In this document: positions 43,354 through 52,405 of the stretch, one piece after another
Layout of the letters: each line of letters starts with the position of its first letter
Numbering within the stretch: position 1 is the first letter of the stretch
From: Marmoricola sp.
GTDB lineage: Bacteria > Actinomycetota > Actinomycetes > Propionibacteriales > Nocardioidaceae
Direction of reading: 5' to 3'
Length of the DNA: 64,000 bases
NCBI GenBank assembly: GCA_025965195.1
Contig: JAOPXK010000121.1
Location: forward strand, 1-64,000
Notes under the pieces: generated by a model
Database searches by the model: none
What the model was told of the DNA's origin: nothing
Seen by the model: only the letters and a program-made list of their open reading frames with translations
Made by a program: the position numbers and the translations under genes

Positions 43354-44112
43354 ATGTCTCCTGCTGCGCAGCGAACGCGCGTCCATTCGAGGGTGCGCAA
43401 TGGTGTCGCCTGGATCGAGCTGGACGGCAAGTCGTCGCGCAATGCGCTCGACGAGAGCAGCGTCGCCGAGCTGGTCGCGCTCTGCGACGACGTGGATGCG
43501 GACCTCGACATCGGCGCGGCGATCATCACCGGCCTGCACGGCGCCTTCTGCTCGGGTGCTGCGCGCGACGTGCTCGCCGGCCTCGGCGATGCGCAGGCGC
43601 ACGAGGCCTACGAAGCCCTCGGCAGCCTGTACGGCGGTTTCGAGCGCGTCCGGCGCCTCACGGTTCCGACCATTGCCCTGGTCGACGGCGCCGCGGTCGG
43701 CGCCGGCCTGAACCTCGCTCTGGTTGCGGACATGCGCATCGCGTCGGACTCTGCGCGCTTCATCTCGGGCTTTGCCCCCAACGGGATCCATGTCGGCGGG
43801 GGCCACTTCCACCTCCTCGAGCAGGCGACCGGCCGTCAGGGGGCCGCCGCGTTGGGGATGTTCGCACAATCGGTGAACGCGGCCGAAGCACTCGCCATCG
43901 GGCTCGTCTCGCGAGTCGTCCACACGGACGAGATCGAGGACGTCGTGGGGGCCGCCACTGCCCATCTTGCTCGTGACCCCGAGCTCGCTCGCGCTCTCAA
44001 GTCCTCCCTCAACCTGACCACCTCATCGGCCGAGCACTGGGCGTCAGCCATCCAGGTCGAGCGGGCCCGCCAGATGTGGTCACTGACCCGTGACCGGAAA
44101 CCGACCCTCTAG
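43354..44112 (+). CDS. Enoyl-CoA hydratase/isomerase (crotonase) family protein
   Basis: 252 residues of the crotonase fold. The CoA oxyanion-hole motifs are present (FCSGAARD at 65-72 and DGAAVGAGLNLAL at 111-123). Both usual hydratase glutamates seem absent: the first site reads Asn120 (GLNLAL for the common CELAL) and the second reads GFAPN where PEI is usual. So it is probably not a plain hydratase; decarboxylase, isomerase or thioesterase chemistry is possible. It lies 192 bp after the VOC gene, and the acyl-CoA dehydrogenase gene follows after 7 bp. Confidence 0.85.
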   Translation: MSPAAQRTRVHSRVRNGVAWIELDGKSSRNALDESSVAELVALCDDVDADLDIGAAIITGLHGAFCSGAARDVLAGLGDAQAHEAYEALGSLYGGFERVRRLTVPTIALVDGAAVGAGLNLALVADMRIASDSARFISGFAPNGIHVGGGHFHLLEQATGRQGAAALGMFAQSVNAAEALAIGLVSRVVHTDEIEDVVGAATAHLARDPELARALKSSLNLTTSSAEHWASAIQVERARQMWSLTRDRKPTL

Positions 44113-44119
44113 GAGATCC

Positions 44120-45268
44120 ATGTACCCCCTGCTTCGCCACGATGAGCAAAGAAGTCTCTGGATCGACGAGACCAGGTCGACGCTTGGGACGTTTGCGGCT
44201 GAGCACCGGGCCGAACTCGACCAGGCGAACCGGGACAACGTCTTCCCTCGCGAGCTCTATCGCGAGGTCGGCGCCCTGGGCTACCTGGGTCCCATCGTCC
44301 CCACCGAGTGGGGCGGTCTCGGTGGCGGAGTTCCGGAGTACGCCGTGATCAGTGAGGAGGTCGGGCGTCATGGTCTCGTGTCCGGCCAGATCGCAGTCCA
44401 GGGAGAACGCTGGCTCCTGGACTGGGGCACCCAGGAACAGAAGGAGCAGTGGCTGCGTGGCATCGCCACCGGTGAGGTCGTCTTCTCCGAGTCGATCAGT
44501 GAGAAGAACGCCGGCTCGTCGTTCAAGACCATGAAGTCCTCGGCAGTGCGCGACGGCTCCGACTGGATCATCAACGGCGCGAAGACCCACGTGAACCTGG
44601 GCGCCGACTGCGATGTGACGCTTGTGTACGCCGTGGCGGAGGAGGGCCTCACGAGCTTCCTGGTCGACATGTCCCTCGACGGAATCCGCACCGCGGTGAC
44701 GAACCCGGTCGGCCTGAGGCTGATCCGGACCGCGGACGTGTACTTCGATGACGTCCGGGTGCCGGAGTCCGCACTCCTGGGCGCGCCGGGTGAAGGTCTG
44801 GAGACGTTCCTGTCGACGTTCAACATCAGCCGGCTGGGCAACGCCTCGGAGCTGATCGGTCTCGGCCGGAGGGCCATGCATCTGGCTCTCGAGTACGCCG
44901 TGGACCGCCAGGTCGGCGACAACGTCGTCACCGACTTCCAGGGCATCCAGTGGATGATCGCCGACAACTGGTCCAACCTGAGCGCGGCCTCGATGGCCCG
45001 TGACCACGCCGCCCTCATGCACCTGCAGGGCAACGACATCGCCCTGGAGACGAGCCTGGCGAAGCGGCTGTCCATCGACGCAGCCGAGGAGGCGAGCTCG
45101 GTCGCCTACTCGATGGTCGGCGGGCACGGCCTCTACTTCGACCAGCCCTACGCCGACATCCTCAACGACATCAAGGTGCTCAAGGTCGCCGGAGGCTCGT
45201 CGGAGATCCTGCGCAACTACATCGCCCGCCGGATCCTCAAGGACCCACAACGCGAGGGCGTTTCCTGA
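44120..45268 (+). CDS. Acyl-CoA dehydrogenase family protein
   Basis: 382 residues from the ATG at 44120, with AGGAGA just upstream. The three-domain FAD enzyme shows ESISEKNAGSSFKTMKS (substrate and FAD loop) and the C-terminal GGHGLYFDQPYADILNDIK and GGSSEILRNYIARRIL. Where medium-chain enzymes have the catalytic Glu (EGTxEI), this has GGSSEI, as isovaleryl-CoA dehydrogenase has Gly there with its base elsewhere. A branched or unusual acyl-CoA is therefore likely. It forms an operon with the crotonase gene. Confidence 0.88.
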   Translation: MYPLLRHDEQRSLWIDETRSTLGTFAAEHRAELDQANRDNVFPRELYREVGALGYLGPIVPTEWGGLGGGVPEYAVISEEVGRHGLVSGQIAVQGERWLLDWGTQEQKEQWLRGIATGEVVFSESISEKNAGSSFKTMKSSAVRDGSDWIINGAKTHVNLGADCDVTLVYAVAEEGLTSFLVDMSLDGIRTAVTNPVGLRLIRTADVYFDDVRVPESALLGAPGEGLETFLSTFNISRLGNASELIGLGRRAMHLALEYAVDRQVGDNVVTDFQGIQWMIADNWSNLSAASMARDHAALMHLQGNDIALETSLAKRLSIDAAEEASSVAYSMVGGHGLYFDQPYADILNDIKVLKVAGGSSEILRNYIARRILKDPQREGVS

Positions 45269-45280
45269 GCCAGCCTTCCC

Positions 45281-46987
45281 TCACGAGGTGAGACGAGGGA
45301 GGCTCGCAGCCCTCAACCGATGGAGCTCCTCACGGCGCATCGCCTGCGCGACCGGATCCGGAACCGGGAGGGAGGCGAGCAGCTGTCTGGTGTAGGGATC
45401 CCGCGGCGCTACGAGCACGTCGGCGCCGATACCCTCCTCGACCAGCTCGCCGTCGTGCAACACCGCTATCCGATCGGCCAGGATGTCGATGACCGCGAGG
45501 TCGTGACTGATGAACAGGGCCGCGAAGCCGAACTCACTCTGCAGCTCACTGAACAGCTCCAGCACCTTGGCCTGTACCGAGACGTCCAGGGCTGAGGTCG
45601 GCTCGTCCGCGATGAGCAGCTTGGGTTCGAGTGCGAGCGCGCGAGCCAGGCTCGCTCTCTGCCGTTGCCCGCCGCTGAGCTCATGTGGGTAACGGTCTCC
45701 GTACGCTCGCGGCAGCTGCACTGCCTCAAGGAGCTCATCGACCCGAGCGCGCGCCGAGCTTGCGTCCTTCATCCGTCCGTGCACGATGAGCGGCTCTGCC
45801 ACACATTCGGCGATCGTCAGCAGCGGGTTGAAGCTGGTGGACGGATCCTGGAAGACGAATCCGATGTCCTTGCGAACCGTCCGGAACACCCGTTCCCTGA
45901 TCCCGTTCATCTCAAGATCGAGCACCTTCAGCGACCCGCCGGTCACCCGGACGAGCCCGGCGATCGCGCGACCGATCGTCGTCTTGCCGGATCCGCTCTC
46001 GCCGACCAGCCCGAGCACCTCACCCGGGCGGACCACGAAACTCACCCCGGCGACTGCGACGAAACCTGGTCGGCCGAAGCGGCCGGGGTATTCGATCCGC
46101 AGATCGGTTGCGGTCACGAGCGGCGCTTCCTCGGCCCACGTCTTTGCCATCCGGCTGGCGCGCTCCGATGTCCTCGCCGTGTGCTGGCCGATGTGCGGCA
46201 CGGCATCAAGCAGTCGCTTCGTGTAGTCATGCTTCGGCGACGCGAACAGGGTCTTCACGTCGGCCTGCTCGACGATCTCACCCTGGTACATCACCGCAAC
46301 CCGGTCGGCGAGGTCGGCCACCACCCCCATGTTGTGGGTGATGAGGAGGATGGCTGCGCCGAACTCGTCTCGGCACTGGCGGAGCAGGTCGAGGATCTCC
46401 GCCTGGACGGTGACGTCCAGAGCCGTGGTTGGCTCGTCCGCGACGATCAGACCGGGATTGAGCACGAGCGCCATCGCGATGATGACACGCTGTTTCTGTC
46501 CACCGGAGAACTGGTGCGGGTCGTAGTCAACTCGCGATTTGGGGTCGGGGATACCGACTCGTTCCAGGATGTCGATGGCCGCGGCGCGCGCCTGGGACCT
46601 GGTGTACTTGCCGTGAGCTCGGAGCCCTTCGGCTATCTGCCAACCAACGGTGTAGACGGGATTCAGCGCACTCGACGGCTCCTGGAAGACCATCGCGACG
46701 TCGGTGCCCCGCACCTTTCGCAATTGCGACTTGGAAAGGGAGAGCACCTCGGAGGTCTTGGTGCCCTCCTTGTCGCTGAGCAGAATCACGCCGTTCGCTG
46801 TCGCGGTCTCCGGGAGGAGGCCGAGAATGGCCTTCGCGGTCACGGTCTTGCCGCTGCCGCTCTCCCCGACGACTGCGAGCACCTCACCGCGTGCAATGGA
46901 CAGGGTCACCCCGTCAACGGCCCTGACCGCTCCGGCATCCGTGGCGAAGGAGATCGACAGATCCGAAACCTCGACGACGTCAGTCAT
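45281..46987 (-). CDS. Fused dipeptide/oligopeptide ABC transporter ATPase (DppD-DppF in one chain)
   Basis: 568 residues from the ATG at 46987, overlapping the permease stop by 8 bp. Two complete nucleotide-binding domains are joined: each has Walker A GESGSGKT, signature LSGGQ/FSGGQKQR and Walker B (IVADEPTTALD, LIADEPTSALD). After the first signature comes the oligopeptide-type C-terminal element. Such fusions energise the nickel/peptide/opine importers. The partner genes are two permeases and a binding protein just upstream. Confidence 0.93.
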   Translation of the reverse strand: MTDVVEVSDLSISFATDAGAVRAVDGVTLSIARGEVLAVVGESGSGKTVTAKAILGLLPETATANGVILLSDKEGTKTSEVLSLSKSQLRKVRGTDVAMVFQEPSSALNPVYTVGWQIAEGLRAHGKYTRSQARAAAIDILERVGIPDPKSRVDYDPHQFSGGQKQRVIIAMALVLNPGLIVADEPTTALDVTVQAEILDLLRQCRDEFGAAILLITHNMGVVADLADRVAVMYQGEIVEQADVKTLFASPKHDYTKRLLDAVPHIGQHTARTSERASRMAKTWAEEAPLVTATDLRIEYPGRFGRPGFVAVAGVSFVVRPGEVLGLVGESGSGKTTIGRAIAGLVRVTGGSLKVLDLEMNGIRERVFRTVRKDIGFVFQDPSTSFNPLLTIAECVAEPLIVHGRMKDASSARARVDELLEAVQLPRAYGDRYPHELSGGQRQRASLARALALEPKLLIADEPTSALDVSVQAKVLELFSELQSEFGFAALFISHDLAVIDILADRIAVLHDGELVEEGIGADVLVAPRDPYTRQLLASLPVPDPVAQAMRREELHRLRAASLPRLTS

Positions 46988-48029
46988 TCTCCGGCCTTCC
47001 ATCAGGGTGGGTTCCGAGGACACCGGCGGCGTCGTCCGCGAGGAGAGCTGCCCCCAGGGTCACCTTCGCTGAGTCGGCAGCGACTGCCTTGCGACCGCGC
47101 AGTCGCGGATCGCCCAACTCGTTCAGGCTCTCTCCTACGAGCGTCACACCAAACACCGTGAGGACGATCGCGAGACCCGGGAAGAGGCACGTCCACCAGA
47201 TACCACTCGTCACATCTGACAATGACTTGTTGAGGTCATAGCCCCATTCCGATGCGGCCGACGGCTCGATGCCAAAGCCGAGGAAGCCCAGTCCAGCAAG
47301 GGTCAGGATGGCCTCGGAGGCGTTGAGGGTGAAGATCAGCGGCAGCGTGCGGGTGGAGTTCCGCAGCACGTGGCGGAACATGATGCGCCAGGGGCTGGCC
47401 CCGATCACCTTCGCGGACTCGACGAACGCCTCCGCCTTGATTCCCACCGTCTCCGCTCGAATCACCCGGAAGTACTGCGGGATGAAGACAACGGTGATGG
47501 AGCTCGCTGCGGCCAGGATCCCGCCCACAAGACTGGACTGTCCACCAGAGATGACGATCGACATCACGATGGCCAACAAGAGCGATGGAAACGCATAGAC
47601 GGCGTCACAGATCATGACAAGCACGCGATCGAGCCAGCCGCCGAAGTAGCCCGAGACGAGGCCGAGCAGGACGCCGGCGAAGATGGACAGAATCACCGCG
47701 ACGACGATGACCACGATCGCGGTCTGCGAGCCCCAGATCACCCGGGACAAGACGTCGTAGCCGCCGACCGTGGTGCCCAGCCAGTGTTGGGCACTGGGCG
47801 GCTGCTGAACTCCGAACGAGCCCTTCGAGTCGCCCAGCTGAGCGTGTCCGTACGGCGCGATGAGCGGCGCAAGCAACGCGGTGAGGAGAAATCCTCCGGT
47901 CAGGATCAGGCCGGTGACAAGCATCCAGCGCTGGACACCGACGCTCTGTCGCAGGTGGCTGACAATGGGCAGTCGGTCCCAGATGCGGCGTCTCCTGGTG
48001 GAGATGGACCGGGTGGACGAGCGTCCCAT
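46980..48029 (-). CDS. Peptide-type ABC transporter permease, DppC/OppC type
   Basis: 349 residues with about six membrane segments and the binding-protein-dependent transport motif (ESAKVIGASPWRIMFRHVLRN) near residue 207. An N-terminal OppC-like segment and the external loop after segment 1 (GVQQPPSAQHWLGTT) are typical. A GAGGTA ribosome site precedes the ATG. It starts 1 bp after the DppB-type stop, so the two are coupled. Confidence 0.93.
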   Translation of the reverse strand: MGRSSTRSISTRRRRIWDRLPIVSHLRQSVGVQRWMLVTGLILTGGFLLTALLAPLIAPYGHAQLGDSKGSFGVQQPPSAQHWLGTTVGGYDVLSRVIWGSQTAIVVIVVAVILSIFAGVLLGLVSGYFGGWLDRVLVMICDAVYAFPSLLLAIVMSIVISGGQSSLVGGILAAASSITVVFIPQYFRVIRAETVGIKAEAFVESAKVIGASPWRIMFRHVLRNSTRTLPLIFTLNASEAILTLAGLGFLGFGIEPSAASEWGYDLNKSLSDVTSGIWWTCLFPGLAIVLTVFGVTLVGESLNELGDPRLRGRKAVAADSAKVTLGAALLADDAAGVLGTHPDGRPEND

Positions 48030-48030
48030 G

Positions 48031-49119
48031 TCAGTACCTCACCCTCGGGTCGATGAGCGCGGCGACGAGGTCGACGATGAAGTTGGTCACCGCAACGATG
48101 ATCGCGAGAAGGATGACAATTCCCTGTACCGCAACGAAGTCCCTCGCATCCAGGTACTGGACCAGCTCGAAGCCGAGGCCCCTCCATTCGAAGGTGGTCT
48201 CGGTGAGGACAGCACCGCCGAGGAGAAGGGCAATCTGGAGCCCCATCACGGTGATGATGGGGATCAGAGCCGGGCGGTAGGCGTGCTTTCGAACAAGTCG
48301 GAACTCGCCCACCCCGCGCGACCTCGCTGCCTCGACATAGTCCGTGGACAGGGTCCCGATGACGTTCGCGCGGACCAGTCTCAAGAAGATGCCTGCGGTG
48401 AGCAGACCGAGCGCGACCGCGGGAAGTACCGCGTGCTGAAGGACGTCCCAGACGATGCTCACGTTGCCCGTTCGCAGGGCGTCAATGAGATAGATGTTCG
48501 TCCTGTGCGGCAGGAACTGCAGGGTGATCTCGGATCCTGTTGTCGCGCGTCCGGCGACCGGAAGCCAGCCGAGCCAGATGGAGAAGACGAGCTTCAACAG
48601 CAAGCCGGAGAAGAAGACCGGCGTCGCGTACCACAAGATGGCGAACACCCGCAGCCAGGCGTCCTGGCCCTTGTCGCGATAGTAGGCCGCGATCATGCCG
48701 AGCGGGATCCCTACGACGAACGCGACAATCAGCGAATAGAACGCGAGCTCCAGAGTCGCCGCGCCGTACGTCGTCAGGATCTGGGTGACCGGGCGATTGT
48801 CGCTCATGGTCGTCCCGAAGTTTCCGGTGAAGGTGTGGCCGAGGTACTGCAGGTACTGGGTGATCATCGGCCGGTCGTAGCCGGCGGCATGGACGCGTTG
48901 AGCGAGCTCGGCGGCGGACAGCCGGCCGCCCATCGCGGCCGTGATGGGGTCCCCCGTGAGCCTCATCAAGATGAAGACGAGGGTAGTGAGGATGAAGATG
49001 GTGGGGATGATGAGCAGGAGACGAACAACGGCGTAGAGCCAGAGCGAGCCTCCCTGCTTCTTGCCCTTGGCCGGCGGGTCAGCGGTGACCAGGTGCACGG
49101 GCGTCGCGTTCGTATCCAT
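48031..49119 (-). CDS. Peptide-type ABC transporter permease, DppB/OppB type
   Basis: 362 residues from the ATG at 49119. About six membrane segments, with the first long external loop (TGDPITAAMGGRLSAAELAQ) and the EAA-like loop YVEAARSRGVGEFRLVRKHA, mark the DppB/OppB subfamily. It forms the importer channel with the DppC-type protein. It is separated from the binding-protein gene by a strong hairpin, which may lower its expression relative to that gene. Confidence 0.93.
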   Translation of the reverse strand: MDTNATPVHLVTADPPAKGKKQGGSLWLYAVVRLLLIIPTIFILTTLVFILMRLTGDPITAAMGGRLSAAELAQRVHAAGYDRPMITQYLQYLGHTFTGNFGTTMSDNRPVTQILTTYGAATLELAFYSLIVAFVVGIPLGMIAAYYRDKGQDAWLRVFAILWYATPVFFSGLLLKLVFSIWLGWLPVAGRATTGSEITLQFLPHRTNIYLIDALRTGNVSIVWDVLQHAVLPAVALGLLTAGIFLRLVRANVIGTLSTDYVEAARSRGVGEFRLVRKHAYRPALIPIITVMGLQIALLLGGAVLTETTFEWRGLGFELVQYLDARDFVAVQGIVILLAIIVAVTNFIVDLVAALIDPRVRY

Positions 49120-49200
49120 CAATCGCCTGTCGGGTTGGCCCGCGCATGGTGAGCGACGCGAGGGGCGGAGCCTTTATCGCACCTGGAACTTAGCGCCAAA

Positions 49201-49228
49201 GGGGTGACCCACTGCAGTGGGTCACCCC
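49201..49228. terminator. 28-bp perfect palindrome, probable (attenuating) terminator
   Basis: The 28 bases are a perfect inverted repeat (arms GGGGTGACCCACTG and CAGTGGGTCACCCC, no extra spacer), followed on the minus strand by TTT. It lies 35 bp past the stop of the binding-protein gene and 82 bp before the DppB-type start. A partial terminator or mRNA-stabilising hairpin would give more binding protein than permease. A regulator site is the alternative. Confidence 0.75.
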
Positions 49229-49262
49229 CTCCGAATGGCTTGGCCATCACAAGAGGTTCTCG

Positions 49263-50888
49263 CTAGCGCTTGGCCAAGGCCGCGTAGCGGAACTTGAAGG
49301 ACGCATCCAGCGTGTCCTTCACGCCGGTGATGTCGGTGCCGGTGACAGCGATCTGGCTGCCTTCAAGCAGCGGCACCGTCGGCACCTGGTCGGCAATCTT
49401 CGACTGGATCTCCTGGATCACCTTGATCCGTGCAGCCTTGTCCGTCGTGACCCCCTGCTTGGCGATGAGGCCGAAGACGGTCGGGTCGTCGTAGTGAAGG
49501 TTGTCGTAGCCAGCCTTCGTGTAGATCTGCAGGTAGGTGTCCGCATCGGAGTAGTCCGGGAACCAACCGGCCTGCCAGACCGGGCAGGCGTCGCCGGTGC
49601 AGTTCTTGACGTACTGAACCCATTCGGTCGACTGCAGGTTGACCTTGAACAGGCCGCTGGACTCCAACTGGTCCTTGACGAGGCCATATTCGTCGACTGA
49701 CGCCGGACCGTAGTGGTCGGTGTTGTACTGCACGTCCATCTTGACCGGCACGGTCACGCCGGCCGCGGCCAGGACCGCCTTCGCCTTGGCAGGGTCCGGC
49801 CCGCCGTGTCCGTCGCCGTAGCGTGATTCGAGCACGGGCGTCGCGCCCGGAATCCCGTCCGGGATGAAGGAGTACAGCGGCTTGAAGGTGTTCTGGTAGA
49901 CCTGCTTCGCAATCGCGTTGCGGTCAACCAGATCCGCGACCGCCTGGCGCACGGCGAGCGCCTTCGCCGGGTCAGCCTGGGGAGTCTTCGCTCCATAGGG
50001 CTGAGTATCGAAGTTGAAGTTGATGAAGCGGATCGCTCCACCGGGTCCGTCGACGATCTTGACCTTCTTGTCCGTCCTGAGGCTGGCAATGTCCGTGGGC
50101 GACAGGCTGCGCCATGCCACGTCAATGTTGCCGGCCTCCACGTCAAGCTTCAGGTTCGAGGCGTCTGTGTAGAACTTCTCCCGGATGACGTCCGTCTTTG
50201 CCTTGGGCATCATGCCTTGGTAGTTCGGGTTCGCCTTGTAGGAGACGAGGTTGTTCGCGTCATAGCTGGTGATGACGTACTGCCCGCCGAAGGCATTCGC
50301 CTTGACGATGGTCTGGTCCGGCGTGGCTGCATCCGGGGAGAACACCTGCTCGTCCACGATCGCCCCGCCCGGACTGGAGAGAATCTGCGGCCACACCTGG
50401 TCGTTCGCGGTCTTCAGGTTGAAGACCACGGTCAGGGGGTCGGGAGTGGAAACGCTTGCCAGGTTGTGAAGCAGCGCGGCTGGCCCGATCGGATTGTTGA
50501 TCTTGAGGATGCGGTCGAAAGAGAACTTCACGTCGGATGAGGTCAAGTCATCCCCGTTGGCGAACTTCAAGCCGGGCTTCAGCTTGACCGTGTACTCCTT
50601 GGGCGAAGTGAATTCGGCGGACGTGGCAATGTCCGGTTGAACATCCGCACTCCCGTAGGCGGAGTTCATCAGGAATGGATAGACCTGCGTCATGATGGCG
50701 AACGAGTCGGTGTCCCACGAGACTGCCGGGTCGAGCGACAACACCTTGTCGGTGGTGCCGATCGTGATCACATCGCTGCCTCCGGAGGCGTTCGAGGCGC
50801 TCCCGTTCGAGGAGCAACCAGTGACCAACATCGCTAACGTAGTGGCAGTGGCTAACAAATACCCGCTCTTTTTGGAAACGGATGCCAT
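49263..50888 (-). CDS. ABC transporter substrate-binding lipoprotein, SBP family 5
   Basis: 541 residues. Signal peptide with lipobox VTGC (Cys25), then an SBP_bac_5 domain (ITIGTTDKVLSLDPAVSWDT near the mature start; YTVKLKPGLKFANGDDLTSSDVKFS). This family binds di/oligopeptides, nickel, opines or acylated amino compounds. The ligand cannot be read here. It is the first gene of the importer operon, followed by the 28-bp hairpin. The aspartoacylase-family gene just upstream hints at an N-acyl amino acid or similar substrate. Confidence 0.92.
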   Translation of the reverse strand: MASVSKKSGYLLATATTLAMLVTGCSSNGSASNASGGSDVITIGTTDKVLSLDPAVSWDTDSFAIMTQVYPFLMNSAYGSADVQPDIATSAEFTSPKEYTVKLKPGLKFANGDDLTSSDVKFSFDRILKINNPIGPAALLHNLASVSTPDPLTVVFNLKTANDQVWPQILSSPGGAIVDEQVFSPDAATPDQTIVKANAFGGQYVITSYDANNLVSYKANPNYQGMMPKAKTDVIREKFYTDASNLKLDVEAGNIDVAWRSLSPTDIASLRTDKKVKIVDGPGGAIRFINFNFDTQPYGAKTPQADPAKALAVRQAVADLVDRNAIAKQVYQNTFKPLYSFIPDGIPGATPVLESRYGDGHGGPDPAKAKAVLAAAGVTVPVKMDVQYNTDHYGPASVDEYGLVKDQLESSGLFKVNLQSTEWVQYVKNCTGDACPVWQAGWFPDYSDADTYLQIYTKAGYDNLHYDDPTVFGLIAKQGVTTDKAARIKVIQEIQSKIADQVPTVPLLEGSQIAVTGTDITGVKDTLDASFKFRYAALAKR

Positions 50889-50939
50889 TTTCGAAGTTCC
50901 TTATCTGTTATATGCGCAACCGATCGGCGGAACTCCGCG

Positions 50940-50969
50940 ATTGCGCGCTACATTGCGAGAAAAATTGCG
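50940..50969. repeat. Three ATTGCG direct repeats with 12-bp period
   Basis: ATTGCG occurs at 50940, 50952 and 50964, exactly 12 bp apart. They lie 52-81 bp upstream of the binding-protein start in an AT-richer 296-bp gap (50889-51184) that should hold the importer promoter. Such spacing can reflect a multimeric activator site. The rest of this gap shows no gene or clear promoter. Confidence 0.4.
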
Positions 50970-51184
50970 ATTCACTACAAACTGCGTGATTCCTCAGCGC
51001 CAAGGGCCGTGCGGGGGATGTCATCGGCGAGTGGGCCCCATGTTCCGCCACCCGGCGTTCACGGAGAATGGGCCTCCACAACACGCAGCATTAACCGTTG
51101 CTACATGAGAGACCCCCGGCACCATGGGGCGCCTTTCTGGGGACCAGCGGTTCAGGTGATCGCGAGCTCGGCGTGAGCTCAGAT

Positions 51185-52156
51185 TCAGGCGCGGCCGATG
51201 CCGGCCAGGATGCCCTTTTCGGCAACTGCGGGGCTGGCGGTGTGGAAGAGCAGCGTGCCGGCGCCTGGCGCGCGTACCTCCGTGCACACATCACCCCATA
51301 CGTCGCTGACAGTCCCGATCAGCTCACCCGCCTCGACGGATGTCCCGATCGCCTTGCTCGCCTGCCACCAACCGGCCTGATCGGCGTACAGCCAGTCCCA
51401 GCCCTCGTGCTGATGCACCTCGCGAACCGGCCACGGGTCGCCATCAAGTACGCCGACGAATCGGGCGAGGTTGCGCAGTCCGTCCAGATGCGCATCGATG
51501 GCCGGTCGCTCGAGCAGGCCGTTCTGACCCGATTCGGCGACCAGTGACGGGATGCCGATTGCTGCCGCCGCGGCGCAGCTGCTTCCTGCCACGATTCGGC
51601 CCGTTGCGTTCTGTCGCACGCTGTGCGGGAGGCCGTAGGCCACGGAGAGATCACGCGACGCCGCTTCGACCGGAGACTCGTCGAAGATCGTGAAGGGCAC
51701 GAGCGACTCGGGCAGGTCACCGGCGTGCAGGTCGACCAAGAAATCTGCACCGACAATGAAGGTATTGAAAACCCGCTCCGCCAGTATTTCTGCAGTGGAA
51801 CCGTTTGCGTCACCCGGAAAGCTTCGATTCAGGTTCTTGCCATCACCCGGAACCACGAATGGCGACCGAGCCCAGAAAGCCGAGACATTCACCACCGGAA
51901 CGACGAGAATTCGGCCGGACACGGTCTCCGGGTCGATATCGCGAACGAATTCCCTGACCGCCGCGATCGACGTGTACTCAGTTCCGTGCACACCCGCCAG
52001 GACAGTGAGCTGGGGGCCATCGCGCCTACCCCGGATATCGAAATATGGAATATCGAGTGCATCAGAGCCGACATTAGGAATACTCAACGTTCCCCGGATC
52101 ATCTCCGAGCGTCCGTTACCTGCATTGGATTGTGCTGTCGGCTCGATGTCAGCCAC
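51185..52156 (-). CDS. Succinylglutamate desuccinylase/aspartoacylase family deacylase
   Basis: 323 residues from a GTG with AAGGAG seven bases upstream. It is a zinc carboxypeptidase-like deacylase: zinc ligands His57 and Glu60 (GVHGTEY) and His144 (DLHAG), substrate Arg111 (NLNRSFPGD) and catalytic Glu208 (VAESG). The C-terminal 80 residues form the beta-rich domain of the family. Relatives remove acyl groups from N-acyl amino acids or diaminobutyrate (DoeB-like). Adjacent to the peptide-type importer, it probably acts on what that importer brings in. Confidence 0.9.
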   Translation of the reverse strand: MADIEPTAQSNAGNGRSEMIRGTLSIPNVGSDALDIPYFDIRGRRDGPQLTVLAGVHGTEYTSIAAVREFVRDIDPETVSGRILVVPVVNVSAFWARSPFVVPGDGKNLNRSFPGDANGSTAEILAERVFNTFIVGADFLVDLHAGDLPESLVPFTIFDESPVEAASRDLSVAYGLPHSVRQNATGRIVAGSSCAAAAAIGIPSLVAESGQNGLLERPAIDAHLDGLRNLARFVGVLDGDPWPVREVHQHEGWDWLYADQAGWWQASKAIGTSVEAGELIGTVSDVWGDVCTEVRAPGAGTLLFHTASPAVAEKGILAGIGRA

Positions 52157-52359
52157 GACTGCTCCTTGATTCTCGGTCGATATTCAGGTCTGGGGTCCGC
52201 GAAACCAGCGGTGCGCCTGATTTATCGTCAAACTTAGTCGAGATCCACGGCCTGTCAATAAAGTTCTGCTTAATGCTCTACTCGACCCTCTGCGCACCCC
52301 TGCGTCAGGCGCGGCGGCCTCACACCGCGTGCCGGCGCCGTACAGACCCGCGCCGCCCC

Positions 52360-52384
52360 GCTCCAGCTGCTGTTCGGCTGGAGC
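52360..52384 (-). terminator. Weak hairpin after the PI-PLC-like gene
   Basis: GCTCCAGC (52360-52367) pairs with GCTGGAGC (52377-52384) around a 9-nt loop, 22 bp past the stop of the phospholipase-like gene. No U-run follows on the minus strand. It is the best candidate transcript end in the 249-bp gap to the deacylase gene. Confidence 0.35.
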
Positions 52385-52405
52385 TCTCCTGGCTGCGCCC
52401 GGTCG

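Noticed and set aside
45269-45300. Imperfect hairpin between the convergent acyl-CoA dehydrogenase and ATPase genes
   Set aside because: The stem (CCTTCCCTC/GAGGGAGG) has a bulge and overlaps coding ends; too weak to call a terminator.
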